Shown here: piece by piece, positions 1 through 6,284 of the stretch
Layout of the letters: each line of letters starts with the position of its first letter
Numbering within the stretch: the first letter of the stretch is position 1
DNA from: Bacteroidota bacterium
GTDB lineage: Bacteria; Bacteroidota; Bacteroidia; Chitinophagales; Chitinophagaceae
Reading direction: 5' to 3'
Assembly: GCA_947461015.1 (NCBI GenBank)
Contig: CANHIR010000096.1
Coordinates: 1 to 7,120 of the forward strand
Length of the DNA stretch: 7,120 bases
Program-made: the position numbers and the translations under genes
The notes under the pieces: model-generated
Database searches by the model: none
Told to the model about the DNA's origin: nothing
What the model saw: the letters and a program-made list of their open reading frames with translations, nothing else

Positions 1-491
1 CTAACCACTTCCCCTTCAGGTTTACGATTCGCATTTTCCCATTTCGTTAATTGAACAATGACTCTGTCCTTGTCTTTCGCCCCTTTTAGTTTATTTAAAG
101 GGACGTATATGTCTGGCATAGGATACATGGAACTAGGTATAAAAAAGGCGGTTTTTTCCATGACTTGCATTGTACCGGCAAAAGAAACTTGTTTTCTTTT
201 TAAAACTTCCAACACTTTACCCTCTTTCTTACCTGTACCTTGCCTAATTTTTGTGATTTTTACGGAAACTTCATCTCCTTTTAAAGCGGTATTAAAATCG
301 GTTGGGAATACTAAAATGTCATTTTCCATATTGGGCACCATCACAAAGCCCATCCCCGATTTAGCAATGTCTAATTTACCTTTATAAGTAGTCACTAAAT
401 TAGTTTGCTTAGTTGTATGATGTGTTTTTTTAGTCGTCTTTTTTGACGATTTATTATTAACTTTTTTTGTTGTGTTTTTTTTAATTCCCAT
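1..491 (-). CDS. rnr: Ribonuclease R, N-terminal part (cut by window edge)
   Basis: RNase R is a processive 3'-5' exoribonuclease of the RNB/RNase II family that degrades structured RNA, including rRNA and mRNA decay intermediates. Only the first 163 codons are visible; the catalytic RNB domain and S1 domain would lie left of position 1. I read the frame directly from the ATG at 489-491. The protein opens with a lysine/threonine-rich tail (10 Lys in the first 28 residues). A first cold-shock OB fold follows at about residues 36-95, with the typical GxGFV stretch (GMGFVMVPN) and a later LKGDEVSVKI strand. A second OB-like segment begins near residue 103 with a GTM start and contains DIYVP and VIVQL strands. 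The start codon lies inside the end of lpxK (11-nt overlap), which suggests translational coupling and the same operon. The order of the two cold-shock domains fits RNase R; a paralogue of RNase II type is less likely because of the basic N-terminal tail. The identification rests on N-terminal domains only. Confidence 0.85.
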   Translation of the reverse strand, partial: MGIKKNTTKKVNNKSSKKTTKKTHHTTKQTNLVTTYKGKLDIAKSGMGFVMVPNMENDILVFPTDFNTALKGDEVSVKITKIRQGTGKKEGKVLEVLKRKQVSFAGTMQVMEKTAFFIPSSMYPMPDIYVPLNKLKGAKDKDRVIVQLTKWENANRKPEGEVV

Positions 492-1569
492 TGTTGTTTG
501 TATGAAATTGTGCTAGGTAGTCAATGACCAATTTATTAAATGCAATTTCAGCATCAAATAAAAAATGGGGTTTTATGGGCAAAACGTACAAAGGAATTTC
601 ATTCAATTCTTCGGTATATTTTACCAATCTCACTGCGTCTTTTTCTGTTGTTAAAATTATTTTACTTTTGGAAGGTATTTGTTCAAATTTTTCTTTTATC
701 TCTTTTAAATCTTCTATTGAAAAAATATGATGATCGCTATAACTTATCTGATAATAAGTATTGGTTTGCTCGTGAAGGTAAGCTTTTAAGGGTAATGGAT
801 TGGCAATCCCACACACCAATAAAACTTCATCTCTTAGAGATAAAACCCATTCATCATTTGGATTGTAAATATGATATGGAGTATCATACGCAATAGTGGT
901 AAAAAAAATACTTTGATGTTGAGCTGGATAAAGCTTTTCAATAATTTCATCTCTTTGTTCAATAGATAAATTGGATGGGCATTTAGTAACTACAATAATG
1001 CTTGCTCTATTTGCAGCTTTTCGTTGGTCCCTTAAATCACCTGTAGGGAAAAATATATCATCGCAATATAAATTATTGAAATCGGTTAATAAAATATTAA
1101 AACCAGCCTTTATTTCTCTATGTTGGAATGCATCATCTAATATAATTCCTTTTAAATTTGGTACATCTTGTATAAGCTGAGGGATGGCTTCAATTCTTCT
1201 TTCACAAACAGCTACGGACACATTTGGGAATTTTATATGAAATTGCATTGGCTCGTCCCCAATTTCTAATGCAGTTGTATTATTACTTGCCAATGCATAT
1301 CCTTTCGTTTTTCTTTTGTACCCCCTACTTAATGTTGCAATTTTGTATTCATCTGAAAGGATAGATAATAGGTGTTCCACCATAGGTGATTTCCCAGTAC
1401 CTCCTAAGGAAAGATTACCTACGCAAATAATGGGTATATTAAAACCCACAGATTTTAAATATTGTTTATTGTACATCCAGTTTCTTAAATATACGATTCC
1501 CCCATAAAGCACTGCAAATGGAAGCAATAAAACTCTAAATGACTTTAAAAAAATAGTATTAAAATTCAT
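481..1569 (-). CDS. lpxK: Tetraacyldisaccharide 4'-kinase LpxK
   Basis: LpxK phosphorylates the 4' position of the tetraacyldisaccharide 1-phosphate precursor to make lipid IVA, the sixth step of lipid A synthesis, at the cytoplasmic face of the inner membrane. The 362 residues are near the usual family length. Visible features in order are: a hydrophobic N-terminal helix at about residues 11-33 that anchors the enzyme to the membrane; the P-loop GNLSLGGTGKSP at 51-62; LSRGYKRKTKG at 80-90; GDEP at 104-107, whose Asp corresponds by family knowledge to the catalytic Asp; the Walker-B-like LDDAFQHR at 144-151; a DHH motif at 279-281; and TTEKDAVRL at 307-315. All key residues appear present. 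The start ATG overlaps the last 11 nt of the upstream folate cyclo-ligase gene, and the 3' end overlaps rnr by 11 nt, so the gene is embedded in an operon. Its presence implies a lipid A-bearing outer membrane. Confidence 0.96.
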   Translation of the reverse strand: MNFNTIFLKSFRVLLLPFAVLYGGIVYLRNWMYNKQYLKSVGFNIPIICVGNLSLGGTGKSPMVEHLLSILSDEYKIATLSRGYKRKTKGYALASNNTTALEIGDEPMQFHIKFPNVSVAVCERRIEAIPQLIQDVPNLKGIILDDAFQHREIKAGFNILLTDFNNLYCDDIFFPTGDLRDQRKAANRASIIVVTKCPSNLSIEQRDEIIEKLYPAQHQSIFFTTIAYDTPYHIYNPNDEWVLSLRDEVLLVCGIANPLPLKAYLHEQTNTYYQISYSDHHIFSIEDLKEIKEKFEQIPSKSKIILTTEKDAVRLVKYTEELNEIPLYVLPIKPHFLFDAEIAFNKLVIDYLAQFHTNNNGN

Positions 1570-2122
1570 ATATATTAGAAGGCGTAATACAATGTGTTAA
1601 AGGTACATCAAATTGATGGGTATCTTCAAATTTTGGAATTGGATCAAAATAGGAAATTCCAATACGAAGGCATTGATTGACCTTGTTTTCAAAGTATCTA
1701 TCATAATAGCCTTTCCCGAATCCTATTCTATGACCTGTTGAATCAAACCCTAGTAATGGTACCAATATCGCATCCATTTCTGAAATAGAAATTTTATGTA
1801 AAGGAAGTGGTTCAATGATTCCCAGTTTGTTTTCTGTAAATTCTTCGGTTTCTTCAAAAAATTCCATAGCTGAACCAGCTTGCAATATCCTAGGATAAGC
1901 CATTTTTACATTAGGTAAAATATACTTTAAATAGGTTGCCAATAAAATACTGTTAGGTTCATTTTGTTTTTCTATTGGATAAAAATTTCCAATACAGTTC
2001 ATATTGCTCCAATTAAACCGTTGAAATTGAATTAACAATAAATCATCCAGCTTATTACATGCTAATTGTGTTAAAGATTTGCGTTGATTAAGGAAAAACT
2101 GTCTCGCTTCCGATTTTTGCAT
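1559..2122 (-). CDS. fau: 5-formyltetrahydrofolate cyclo-ligase (MTHFS family)
   Basis: This enzyme (5,10-methenyltetrahydrofolate synthetase, also called YgfA/YqgN in other bacteria) uses ATP to convert 5-formyl-THF to 5,10-methenyl-THF, which returns a storage or inhibitory folate to the one-carbon pool. The 187-residue length is typical. The N-terminus has the family's basic R...FL..R pattern (residues 7-14). The diagnostic phosphate/ATP-binding motif GFGKGYYDR is at residues 134-142, preceded by the DAILVPLLGFD strand-turn at 117-127. A conserved FDVPLT segment follows near the C-terminus at 171-176. The gene starts 8 nt after the rsmD stop and its last 11 nt overlap the lpxK start, so it is an internal gene of the DUF3822-rsmD-fau-lpxK-rnr run. 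No frameshift or missing motif was seen. It is functionally unrelated to lpxK, so co-transcription probably reflects shared growth-linked expression. Confidence 0.95.
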   Translation of the reverse strand: MQKSEARQFFLNQRKSLTQLACNKLDDLLLIQFQRFNWSNMNCIGNFYPIEKQNEPNSILLATYLKYILPNVKMAYPRILQAGSAMEFFEETEEFTENKLGIIEPLPLHKISISEMDAILVPLLGFDSTGHRIGFGKGYYDRYFENKVNQCLRIGISYFDPIPKFEDTHQFDVPLTHCITPSNIYEF

Positions 2123-2130
2123 GGTACAAT

Positions 2131-2664
2131 TTACTCAAAAAAACTAAAAATAGTAGTCCCATAATTACGTTCAAAACTATATCCTGCAAAATTTTTATAA
2201 TTGTTTCTAGGGGTATGTTCTAAAATAAAATATCCTGTTGGACTAATTAGTTGTTGTTCCACAATAATTTTAGGGAGATGGTCAATGGTATTTAAAGCAT
2301 ACGGAGGCCCAGCAAAAATAATATCATATTGATTTTTGCAGTTTGCTAAAAATTGAAATACATCCATTTGTAGCAGTTGCACATTTTCAATTTTCAGCAA
2401 CTCAATGTTGTTTTTAATAAAACCTAACATTTGGCTGTCTTTTTCAACAATGGTTAAGTCTTCAGCACCTCTTGAAGCCAATTCGTAACTTATACAACCA
2501 GTGCCTCCAAATAGGTCCAAAGTTTTTGCTCCATCTATTTGAACCCTATTTTGTAGGATGTTAAACAAGCCTTCTTTAGCAATATCTGTTGTTGGCCTTG
2601 TATAAGGCATATTATGAGGTGGATGAATTCTCCTACCTCCATATTTTCCTGAAATAATGCGCAT
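2131..2664 (-). CDS. rsmD: 16S rRNA (guanine966-N2)-methyltransferase RsmD-like
   Basis: RsmD transfers a methyl group from S-adenosylmethionine to N2 of G966 of 16S rRNA in the small ribosomal subunit. The 177-residue protein is the usual size for a compact Rossmann-fold enzyme. The family opening is clear: MRIISGKYGGRRI at 1-13 and RPTTDIAKEGLFNIL at 23-37. The SAM-binding motif I is LDLFGGTG at 49-56, followed by the typical ELASRGA at 61-67 and an acidic VEKD at 73-76. The catalytic motif IV, normally (D/N)PPY in this family, reads AGPPY at 118-122, so Gly119 (codon GGG, positions 2308-2310) stands where Asp is expected. Asp114 of the preceding strand (YDIIF) is retained. The start codon overlaps the stop codon of the upstream DUF3822 gene by one base (TAATG), a classic coupling arrangement. 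Family assignment is firm; whether the enzyme is fully active with the altered motif is open. Confidence 0.93.
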   Translation of the reverse strand: MRIISGKYGGRRIHPPHNMPYTRPTTDIAKEGLFNILQNRVQIDGAKTLDLFGGTGCISYELASRGAEDLTIVEKDSQMLGFIKNNIELLKIENVQLLQMDVFQFLANCKNQYDIIFAGPPYALNTIDHLPKIIVEQQLISPTGYFILEHTPRNNYKNFAGYSFERNYGTTIFSFFE

Positions 2665-3482
2665 TAGAATATAAAATAAGTAGCGTAAAGATGATTGGGA
2701 TAATTTTTATTCAACGTGGATTGGACACTACCCTGGTTATTGATTATTAATTCAAATGAATTGAAATAAGGAACCAATGAATTTATAAAGGTATCCTGGA
2801 TTTTATTAACCCCCCAAATTTTTATATCAATTGTATTTGTATTCAATAAAATGTTTTCACATGCATTTAAAATAGTATAACAATTTTGGTCATCGCCTCC
2901 AACAGGATAGAAATTAATTAATTGCTCTTGACCATTATTTACTAACCTTAAACAGTAATTATTTTCAAAAACAAACAACAAAGCTGCTTTATCAAAATTA
3001 TAAGCTAAGACGTATTCAATATAATGATGCCACTTACCCGTTGGAAAAGATCTGGATAATAAAGTACTTAATGCATCAGGTACAGTAAATACAATTATTT
3101 TATCTTCTCCAAATGGATTTAAATAAAGCTCTTCGTCGGCACTTGTCCCATGTATTAAATTAAGTTCTTGTTGATACATTAAAGTATCCTCATGATTTAA
3201 TTTTTTTGTCAAAATAAAACGAGGACTATTCCATACAAAATAAATATTGTCAAATATATTTTGAATTAATTTTGAATTGTTTTGCAAGTAGGCAATTAAT
3301 TGATGCCAACCAATATTGTCTGGACTGTTAACAAAATGTTCGAATGCTACAAATTCATTTGAAATCTTGTTTTTTACAGAAAATACAATACTTTCTGTAT
3401 CCACAATTAAGTATAAGTCTTCAACTTTATTATTGGAAGTGCTTACTAAATCCGTGTATATCCCAATTTTCTTTTTAGCCAT
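2664..3482 (-). CDS. DUF3822-family protein of unknown function
   Basis: This 272-residue protein has no function I can name. I assign it to DUF3822, a Bacteroidota family, from its length, from its place directly upstream of rsmD (an arrangement I recall as common in the phylum), and from general features. These are an N-terminal YLIVDTESIVFSV strand pair at about 24-36, a mid-region FVWNSPRFIL at 82-91, and a C-terminal-half segment NFYPVGGDDQNCYTILNACE at 190-209 followed by short beta-rich stretches. The two YLIVDTE-like and LLFVFENN-like (168-175) hairpins could suggest a duplicated actin/hexokinase-like (ASKHA) fold, but that is speculation. No signal peptide or membrane helix is visible, so it is probably cytoplasmic. 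It is the first gene of the minus-strand operon and diverges from the MATE gene across 72 bp. The ATG at 3480-3482 is preceded by an A/T-rich leader with no Shine-Dalgarno match. The stop codon shares one base with the rsmD start. Confidence 0.75.
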   Translation of the reverse strand: MAKKKIGIYTDLVSTSNNKVEDLYLIVDTESIVFSVKNKISNEFVAFEHFVNSPDNIGWHQLIAYLQNNSKLIQNIFDNIYFVWNSPRFILTKKLNHEDTLMYQQELNLIHGTSADEELYLNPFGEDKIIVFTVPDALSTLLSRSFPTGKWHHYIEYVLAYNFDKAALLFVFENNYCLRLVNNGQEQLINFYPVGGDDQNCYTILNACENILLNTNTIDIKIWGVNKIQDTFINSLVPYFNSFELIINNQGSVQSTLNKNYPNHLYATYFIF

Positions 3483-3554
3483 AGTTTAAATCTTACGCAA
3501 TGATATAAAAAAAGGTGCAGTTCTTTGCTAAAACTAATTGTAGATTTGTAAAAT
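3483..3554. promoter_or_regulatory. Divergent intergenic region between DUF3822 gene and MATE gene
   Basis: These 72 bp must carry the promoters of both the minus-strand five-gene block and the plus-strand exporter gene, unless the block is also read from elsewhere. On the minus strand, TATCATTG at 3498-3505 matches the Bacteroidota -7 consensus TAnnTTTG with one mismatch and sits 15 nt before the DUF3822 start. I see no TTTG at a suitable distance upstream of it, so that promoter assignment is weak. The plus-strand candidate is listed separately. No operator-like palindrome stands out. Confidence 0.45.
3541..3548 (+). promoter_or_regulatory. Candidate -7 element (TAnnTTTG) of the MATE gene
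   Basis: TAGATTTG is an exact match to the Bacteroidota -7 consensus TAnnTTTG. It ends only 6 nt before the ATG at 3555. Initiation at the usual short distance downstream would place the transcript start at or within a few bases of the start codon, giving a leaderless or nearly leaderless mRNA. The only nearby TTTG (3524-3527) is 13 bp upstream, closer than the usual spacing of about 17-23 bp, so the -33 element is poor. An eight-base match with two free positions can arise by chance in AT-rich DNA. Confidence 0.4.
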
Positions 3555-4913
3555 ATGAGCAATTCCCAAGCTACCCCTTCTTTACAAGTGACCATAAGCA
3601 GTAAGCAAATTCTAGCTATTTCACTCCCCATTGCAATGGCTATTTTGGTACCTCAGGTAAACTTTGTAATTAATAATATTTTTCTAGGTGCCTTAAGTTC
3701 ACAAGCCTTGGCTATTGGAGGAATTACAGGGGTATTTTATCTCATTTTTGGTGTTATGGGACAAGGGCTTAACAATGGATTACAAGCATTAATTTCTAGA
3801 AGAGCAGGGGAAAATAGAGTGGATGAAATTGGAATTTTATTTTCACAAGGAGTCATTATATCTTTGTTCCTTTCCGTTTTTGGAATTGCCTTCACCTATT
3901 TTGTTGTTCCATCTATTTTTCATCAACTTTTACAAGATACAGACAGAGCCAATACCGTCATTGAATTTTTAAAAATTAGAATTTGGGGACTCCCCTTTTT
4001 GTTTATCTATCAAATGAGAAATGCTTTATTGGTAGGTACCAATCAAAGTAATTTTTTAATCATTGGAACTGCCACCGAAGCCATATTCAATATTTTTTTT
4101 GATTACAGCCTGATATTTGGTCATTTTGGATTTGCTAAAATGGGTATTAATGGTGCCGCATATGCTTCCATTATAGCAGAAGTGATGGGATTGTTTGTTA
4201 TATATTTAGTTATCCACTTTAAAAAAATAGGTGCAAGATTTGAACTATTTAAGCATTTTAATTTTAAATGGGATTACATTAAACTTATTCTAATTCAATC
4301 TGCGCCCATTATGATGCAATATATGATTAGTATTATTAGCTGGGAATTCTTTTATATTTTAATTGAACATAGAGGAGAACAATCATTAGCCGTTTCCAAT
4401 GCAATGCGCAATATTTTTGGATTTTTTGGAAGTTTTACCTGGGCATTTGCTGCAACATCCAACACCATGGTGAGTAATATAATTGGTCAAAACATGGAAG
4501 ACAAAGTTGTGATTTTGATAAACAAAATTGTAAAATGGAGTTTAGGTTTTGCCTTAGCAGTATGTATATTGCTTAATGTTTTTGCACATCCTTTTCTTGC
4601 AATATATGGACAAGGAGAAGGTTTTATGCAAGAAGGTATACCTGTATTACGTGTAGTTTCAATAGCATTATTATTTATGTCGGTAGCAACTATATGGTTA
4701 AATGCAGTTACCGGCACAGGTCAATCCAAGATAAATTTAGGAATAGAATTTATTGCCATCATTATTTATTTAATTTATGCATATTTAACAATAGAATATT
4801 TTAAGTTCCCTATTACCATTGGATGGATTTGTGAAATCATTTATTGGATAACGCTGTTAATACCATCCTATTGGTATATCAAAACAAATAAATGGAAGGG
4901 TAAAAGGATATAA
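3555..4913 (+). CDS. MATE-family multidrug/toxin exporter
   Basis: MATE proteins are inner-membrane antiporters that expel cationic drugs or metabolites in exchange for Na+ or H+. This 452-residue protein has the normal family length and about twelve hydrophobic segments, at roughly 19-45, 49-71, 94-122, 140-160, 164-187, 196-222, 242-268, 278-300, 326-350, 364-388, 393-415 and 418-442. Both halves carry the family's G-rich post-helix-2/8 segment: GQGLNNGLQALISRRAGE at 69-86, and the counterpart SNTMVSNIIGQNMEDK at 302-317. This reflects the internal two-fold repeat of MATE transporters. The next Met (residue 28) lies inside helix 1, which supports the ATG at 3555 as the start. The gene stands alone on the plus strand, divergent from the DUF3822 operon and convergent with folB (20 bp between stops). 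Neighbours give no clue to the substrate, and the sequence alone does not separate NorM-type from DinF-type or the coupling ion. Confidence 0.92.
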   Translation: MSNSQATPSLQVTISSKQILAISLPIAMAILVPQVNFVINNIFLGALSSQALAIGGITGVFYLIFGVMGQGLNNGLQALISRRAGENRVDEIGILFSQGVIISLFLSVFGIAFTYFVVPSIFHQLLQDTDRANTVIEFLKIRIWGLPFLFIYQMRNALLVGTNQSNFLIIGTATEAIFNIFFDYSLIFGHFGFAKMGINGAAYASIIAEVMGLFVIYLVIHFKKIGARFELFKHFNFKWDYIKLILIQSAPIMMQYMISIISWEFFYILIEHRGEQSLAVSNAMRNIFGFFGSFTWAFAATSNTMVSNIIGQNMEDKVVILINKIVKWSLGFALAVCILLNVFAHPFLAIYGQGEGFMQEGIPVLRVVSIALLFMSVATIWLNAVTGTGQSKINLGIEFIAIIIYLIYAYLTIEYFKFPITIGWICEIIYWITLLIPSYWYIKTNKWKGKRI

Positions 4914-4933
4914 ATTGAAAGTCAGCTTTATTG

Positions 4934-5299
4934 CTACCTTGTTTTTGTCAAGGTTACGGACATGTTCCCATTTAGCGAATTAATAAAAACTTGCGCTTTT
5001 GTAATTTCAATTGTTACTTTATATGCAATGGGGAATTCAATGAGAATTCGACTAGCAATATCTTCAACAATTGTTTCTAGCAAAGGAGTTGGTATTGCCA
5101 TACGCTCCTTCAACAAATCATATACAAGTACATAGTCAATTGTTTCTTGGATAAACGTTATTTTATTTATCCCAGGGGTAAAATCTATTGATAAATTAAC
5201 TATAAAAGTATTGCCAAGTTTTTTTTCCTCTTCATATAATCCATGATATCCATAAAATTGAACATTGTTTAATTGTATGGTCATGATATTATTGGACAT
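4934..5299 (-). CDS. folB: Dihydroneopterin aldolase FolB
   Basis: FolB cleaves 7,8-dihydroneopterin to 6-hydroxymethyl-7,8-dihydropterin and glycolaldehyde in the folate pathway, acting as a cytoplasmic octamer. The 121 residues match the family length. Family landmarks are NVQFYGYHGLYEEEKKLG at 12-29 with a Glu near 25, TIDYVLVYDLL at 53-63 with Tyr56, PLLETIVEDIA at 72-82 with Glu75, and ITK at 99-101 with Lys101 in the position of the catalytic lysine. These correspond by family knowledge to Glu22, Tyr54, Glu74 and Lys100 of the well-studied S. aureus enzyme. The usual Pro-Pro-containing segment after the lysine is missing; the sequence reads KAQVFINSLNGN at 101-112. The ATG at 5297-5299 follows the trxB stop by one base, so the gene is read from the trxB promoter. 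A second in-frame ATG at 5282-5284 (Met6) would also retain the whole domain and is an alternative start. Confidence 0.9.
   Translation of the reverse strand: MSNNIMTIQLNNVQFYGYHGLYEEEKKLGNTFIVNLSIDFTPGINKITFIQETIDYVLVYDLLKERMAIPTPLLETIVEDIASRILIEFPIAYKVTIEITKAQVFINSLNGNMSVTLTKTR
4936..4954. other. Small inverted repeat at the MATE/folB convergent junction
   Basis: ACCTTG (4936-4941) and CAAGGT (4949-4954) form a perfect 6-bp stem with a 7-nt loop. It lies over the last codons and stop of folB and 22 nt past the MATE stop. Neither strand has a T-run directly after the stem, so it does not qualify as a classical intrinsic terminator. It could still mark or protect the 3' ends of the two converging transcripts. 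The 20-bp gap between the stops (4914-4933) contains nothing else recognisable, so the two messages probably overlap antisense at their 3' ends. Confidence 0.3.
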
Positions 5300-5300
5300 T

Positions 5301-6236
5301 TTAATGACCTTTTGCTGTTAAATAGCGTTCTGCATCTAAGGCGGCCATGCAACCACTTCCGGCAGCTGTAACCGCTTGACGATAATTTTTATCTTGCACA
5401 TCACCAGATGCAAACACTCCTTCAACATTTGTTTTAGTAGTGCCAGGTTCGGTTAAGATATAACCTGTTTCATCCATATTTAAGAAGTCTTTAAAAATAT
5501 CACTATTGGGTTTATGACCAATGGCTACGAAAAATGCACTAACAGGAATTTCTTGTAATTCGTTTGTTTTATTGTTTTTAACACGAACCGCTTGAACAGT
5601 TTTTTCTCCTAAAATTTCATCCGTTTCCGTATTGAAATACACTTTAATGTTAGGTGTATTTAGCACTCTATCTTGCATTACTTTACTTGCGCGCATTTGT
5701 TCCTTACGCACAATCATATGAACTGTAGTACACATTTTAGACAAATAATGCGCTTCTTCTGCAGCGGTATCTCCTGCTCCTACAATGGCCACCTCCTTAC
5801 CTTTAAAAAAGAATCCATCACAAACTGCACATGCACTTACTCCAAAACCATTTAATCTTTCCTCACTTGGAATACCCAACCACTTCGCACTTGCACCAGT
5901 ACTAATAATCACTGCATCTGCTTCTATAATTTTTTCATCATCAATCCATACTTTTTTAACATCCCCACTAAAATCAACCTTAGTAGCTAAACCATATCTT
6001 ATATCAGCGCCCATTCTAGCAGCTTGTTTTTCAAAATTTACCATCATATCCGGTCCTTGAATCCCGTCTGGAAAACCCGGATAGTTCTCTACTTCGGTGG
6101 TAATTGTTAATTGACCCCCTGGTTGTATTCCTTGATACAATAAAGGTTTCATATTTGCACGCGCAGCATAAATAGCCGCTGTATAACCCGCAGGGCCTGA
6201 ACCTATAATTAAAATACTTACTTTTTCTGTTTCCAT
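5301..6236 (-). CDS. trxB: Thioredoxin-disulfide reductase
   Basis: TrxB transfers electrons from NADPH through FAD and a redox-active disulfide to thioredoxin in the cytoplasm. The 311-residue length is typical for the low-molecular-weight bacterial enzyme. In order: the FAD-binding GSGPAG at 12-17; GGQLTITTEVENYPGFPDG at 40-58, the family's conserved FAD contact region; the active-site CAVC at 136-139 (codons at 5820-5831) followed by DG; the NADPH-binding GAGDTAAE at 153-160; the VRKEQMRASK segment at 176-185 that takes the place of the HRRxxxRA phosphate-binding motif; and the C-terminal FAD motif GVFASGDV at 273-280 with RQAVTAAGSG at 286-295. Both cysteines are present, so it is a true disulfide reductase rather than a ferredoxin-NADP reductase-like relative. 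The start at 6234-6236 has an SD-like AAGGA 4 nt upstream and a good promoter behind it. folB follows after one base, making a two-gene unit. Confidence 0.97.
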   Translation of the reverse strand: METEKVSILIIGSGPAGYTAAIYAARANMKPLLYQGIQPGGQLTITTEVENYPGFPDGIQGPDMMVNFEKQAARMGADIRYGLATKVDFSGDVKKVWIDDEKIIEADAVIISTGASAKWLGIPSEERLNGFGVSACAVCDGFFFKGKEVAIVGAGDTAAEEAHYLSKMCTTVHMIVRKEQMRASKVMQDRVLNTPNIKVYFNTETDEILGEKTVQAVRVKNNKTNELQEIPVSAFFVAIGHKPNSDIFKDFLNMDETGYILTEPGTTKTNVEGVFASGDVQDKNYRQAVTAAGSGCMAALDAERYLTAKGH

Positions 6237-6240
6237 AATT

Positions 6241-6247
6241 TCCTTTT
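6241..6247 (-). promoter_or_regulatory. SD-like ribosome binding site of trxB
   Basis: On the minus strand the leader reads AAAAGGAAATT followed by ATG. AAGGA (6241-6245) lies 4 nt before the start. This is the only purine-rich SD-like site I noticed before a start in this window, and it is unusual for Bacteroidota, where leaders are mostly A-rich without a Shine-Dalgarno sequence. It supports the chosen trxB start. Confidence 0.5.
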
Positions 6248-6255
6248 GTACTAGT

Positions 6256-6284
6256 CAAAATTATTTAAAAAAAAGCCCCTCAAA
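6256..6284 (-). promoter_or_regulatory. trxB promoter (TTTG-N17-TAnnTTTG)
   Basis: On the minus strand TTTG (6281-6284) is followed after exactly 17 bp by TAATTTTG (6256-6263). This matches both elements of the Bacteroidota -33/-7 promoter consensus at an allowed spacing. Initiation would be expected near 6249-6250, giving a leader of about 13 nt before the trxB ATG that includes the AAGGA site. The -33 element lies in the loop of the upstream gene's terminator hairpin, and one stem arm plus its T-run make up most of the spacer. The match is by eye; no transcript data are available. Confidence 0.65.

Noticed and set aside
58..387. Plus-strand open frame of 109 codons
   Set aside because: It is antisense to the in-frame rnr coding sequence, has no recognisable domain, and has the composition of a reverse-complement shadow.
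2171..2178. Internal minus-strand TAGTTTTG box within rsmD as a promoter for fau-lpxK-rnr
   Set aside because: It lies in coding sequence with no supporting -33 element noted, and such 6-fixed-base matches are expected by chance in AT-rich DNA.
3446..3631. Minus-strand open frame spanning the divergent intergenic region
   Set aside because: It overlaps the starts of both DUF3822 and MATE in other frames and shows no family resemblance; accepting it would remove the promoter region.
4914..4954. Bidirectional intrinsic terminator between MATE and folB
   Set aside because: The 6-bp stem at 4936-4954 is not followed by a T-run on either strand, and the AAAG/CTTT repeat at 4918-4929 is too short, so I listed only a low-confidence inverted repeat.
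6031..6258. Minus-strand frame overlapping the start of trxB
   Set aside because: It is an out-of-frame reading of the trxB 5' end; the trxB frame has all the family motifs from residue 1.
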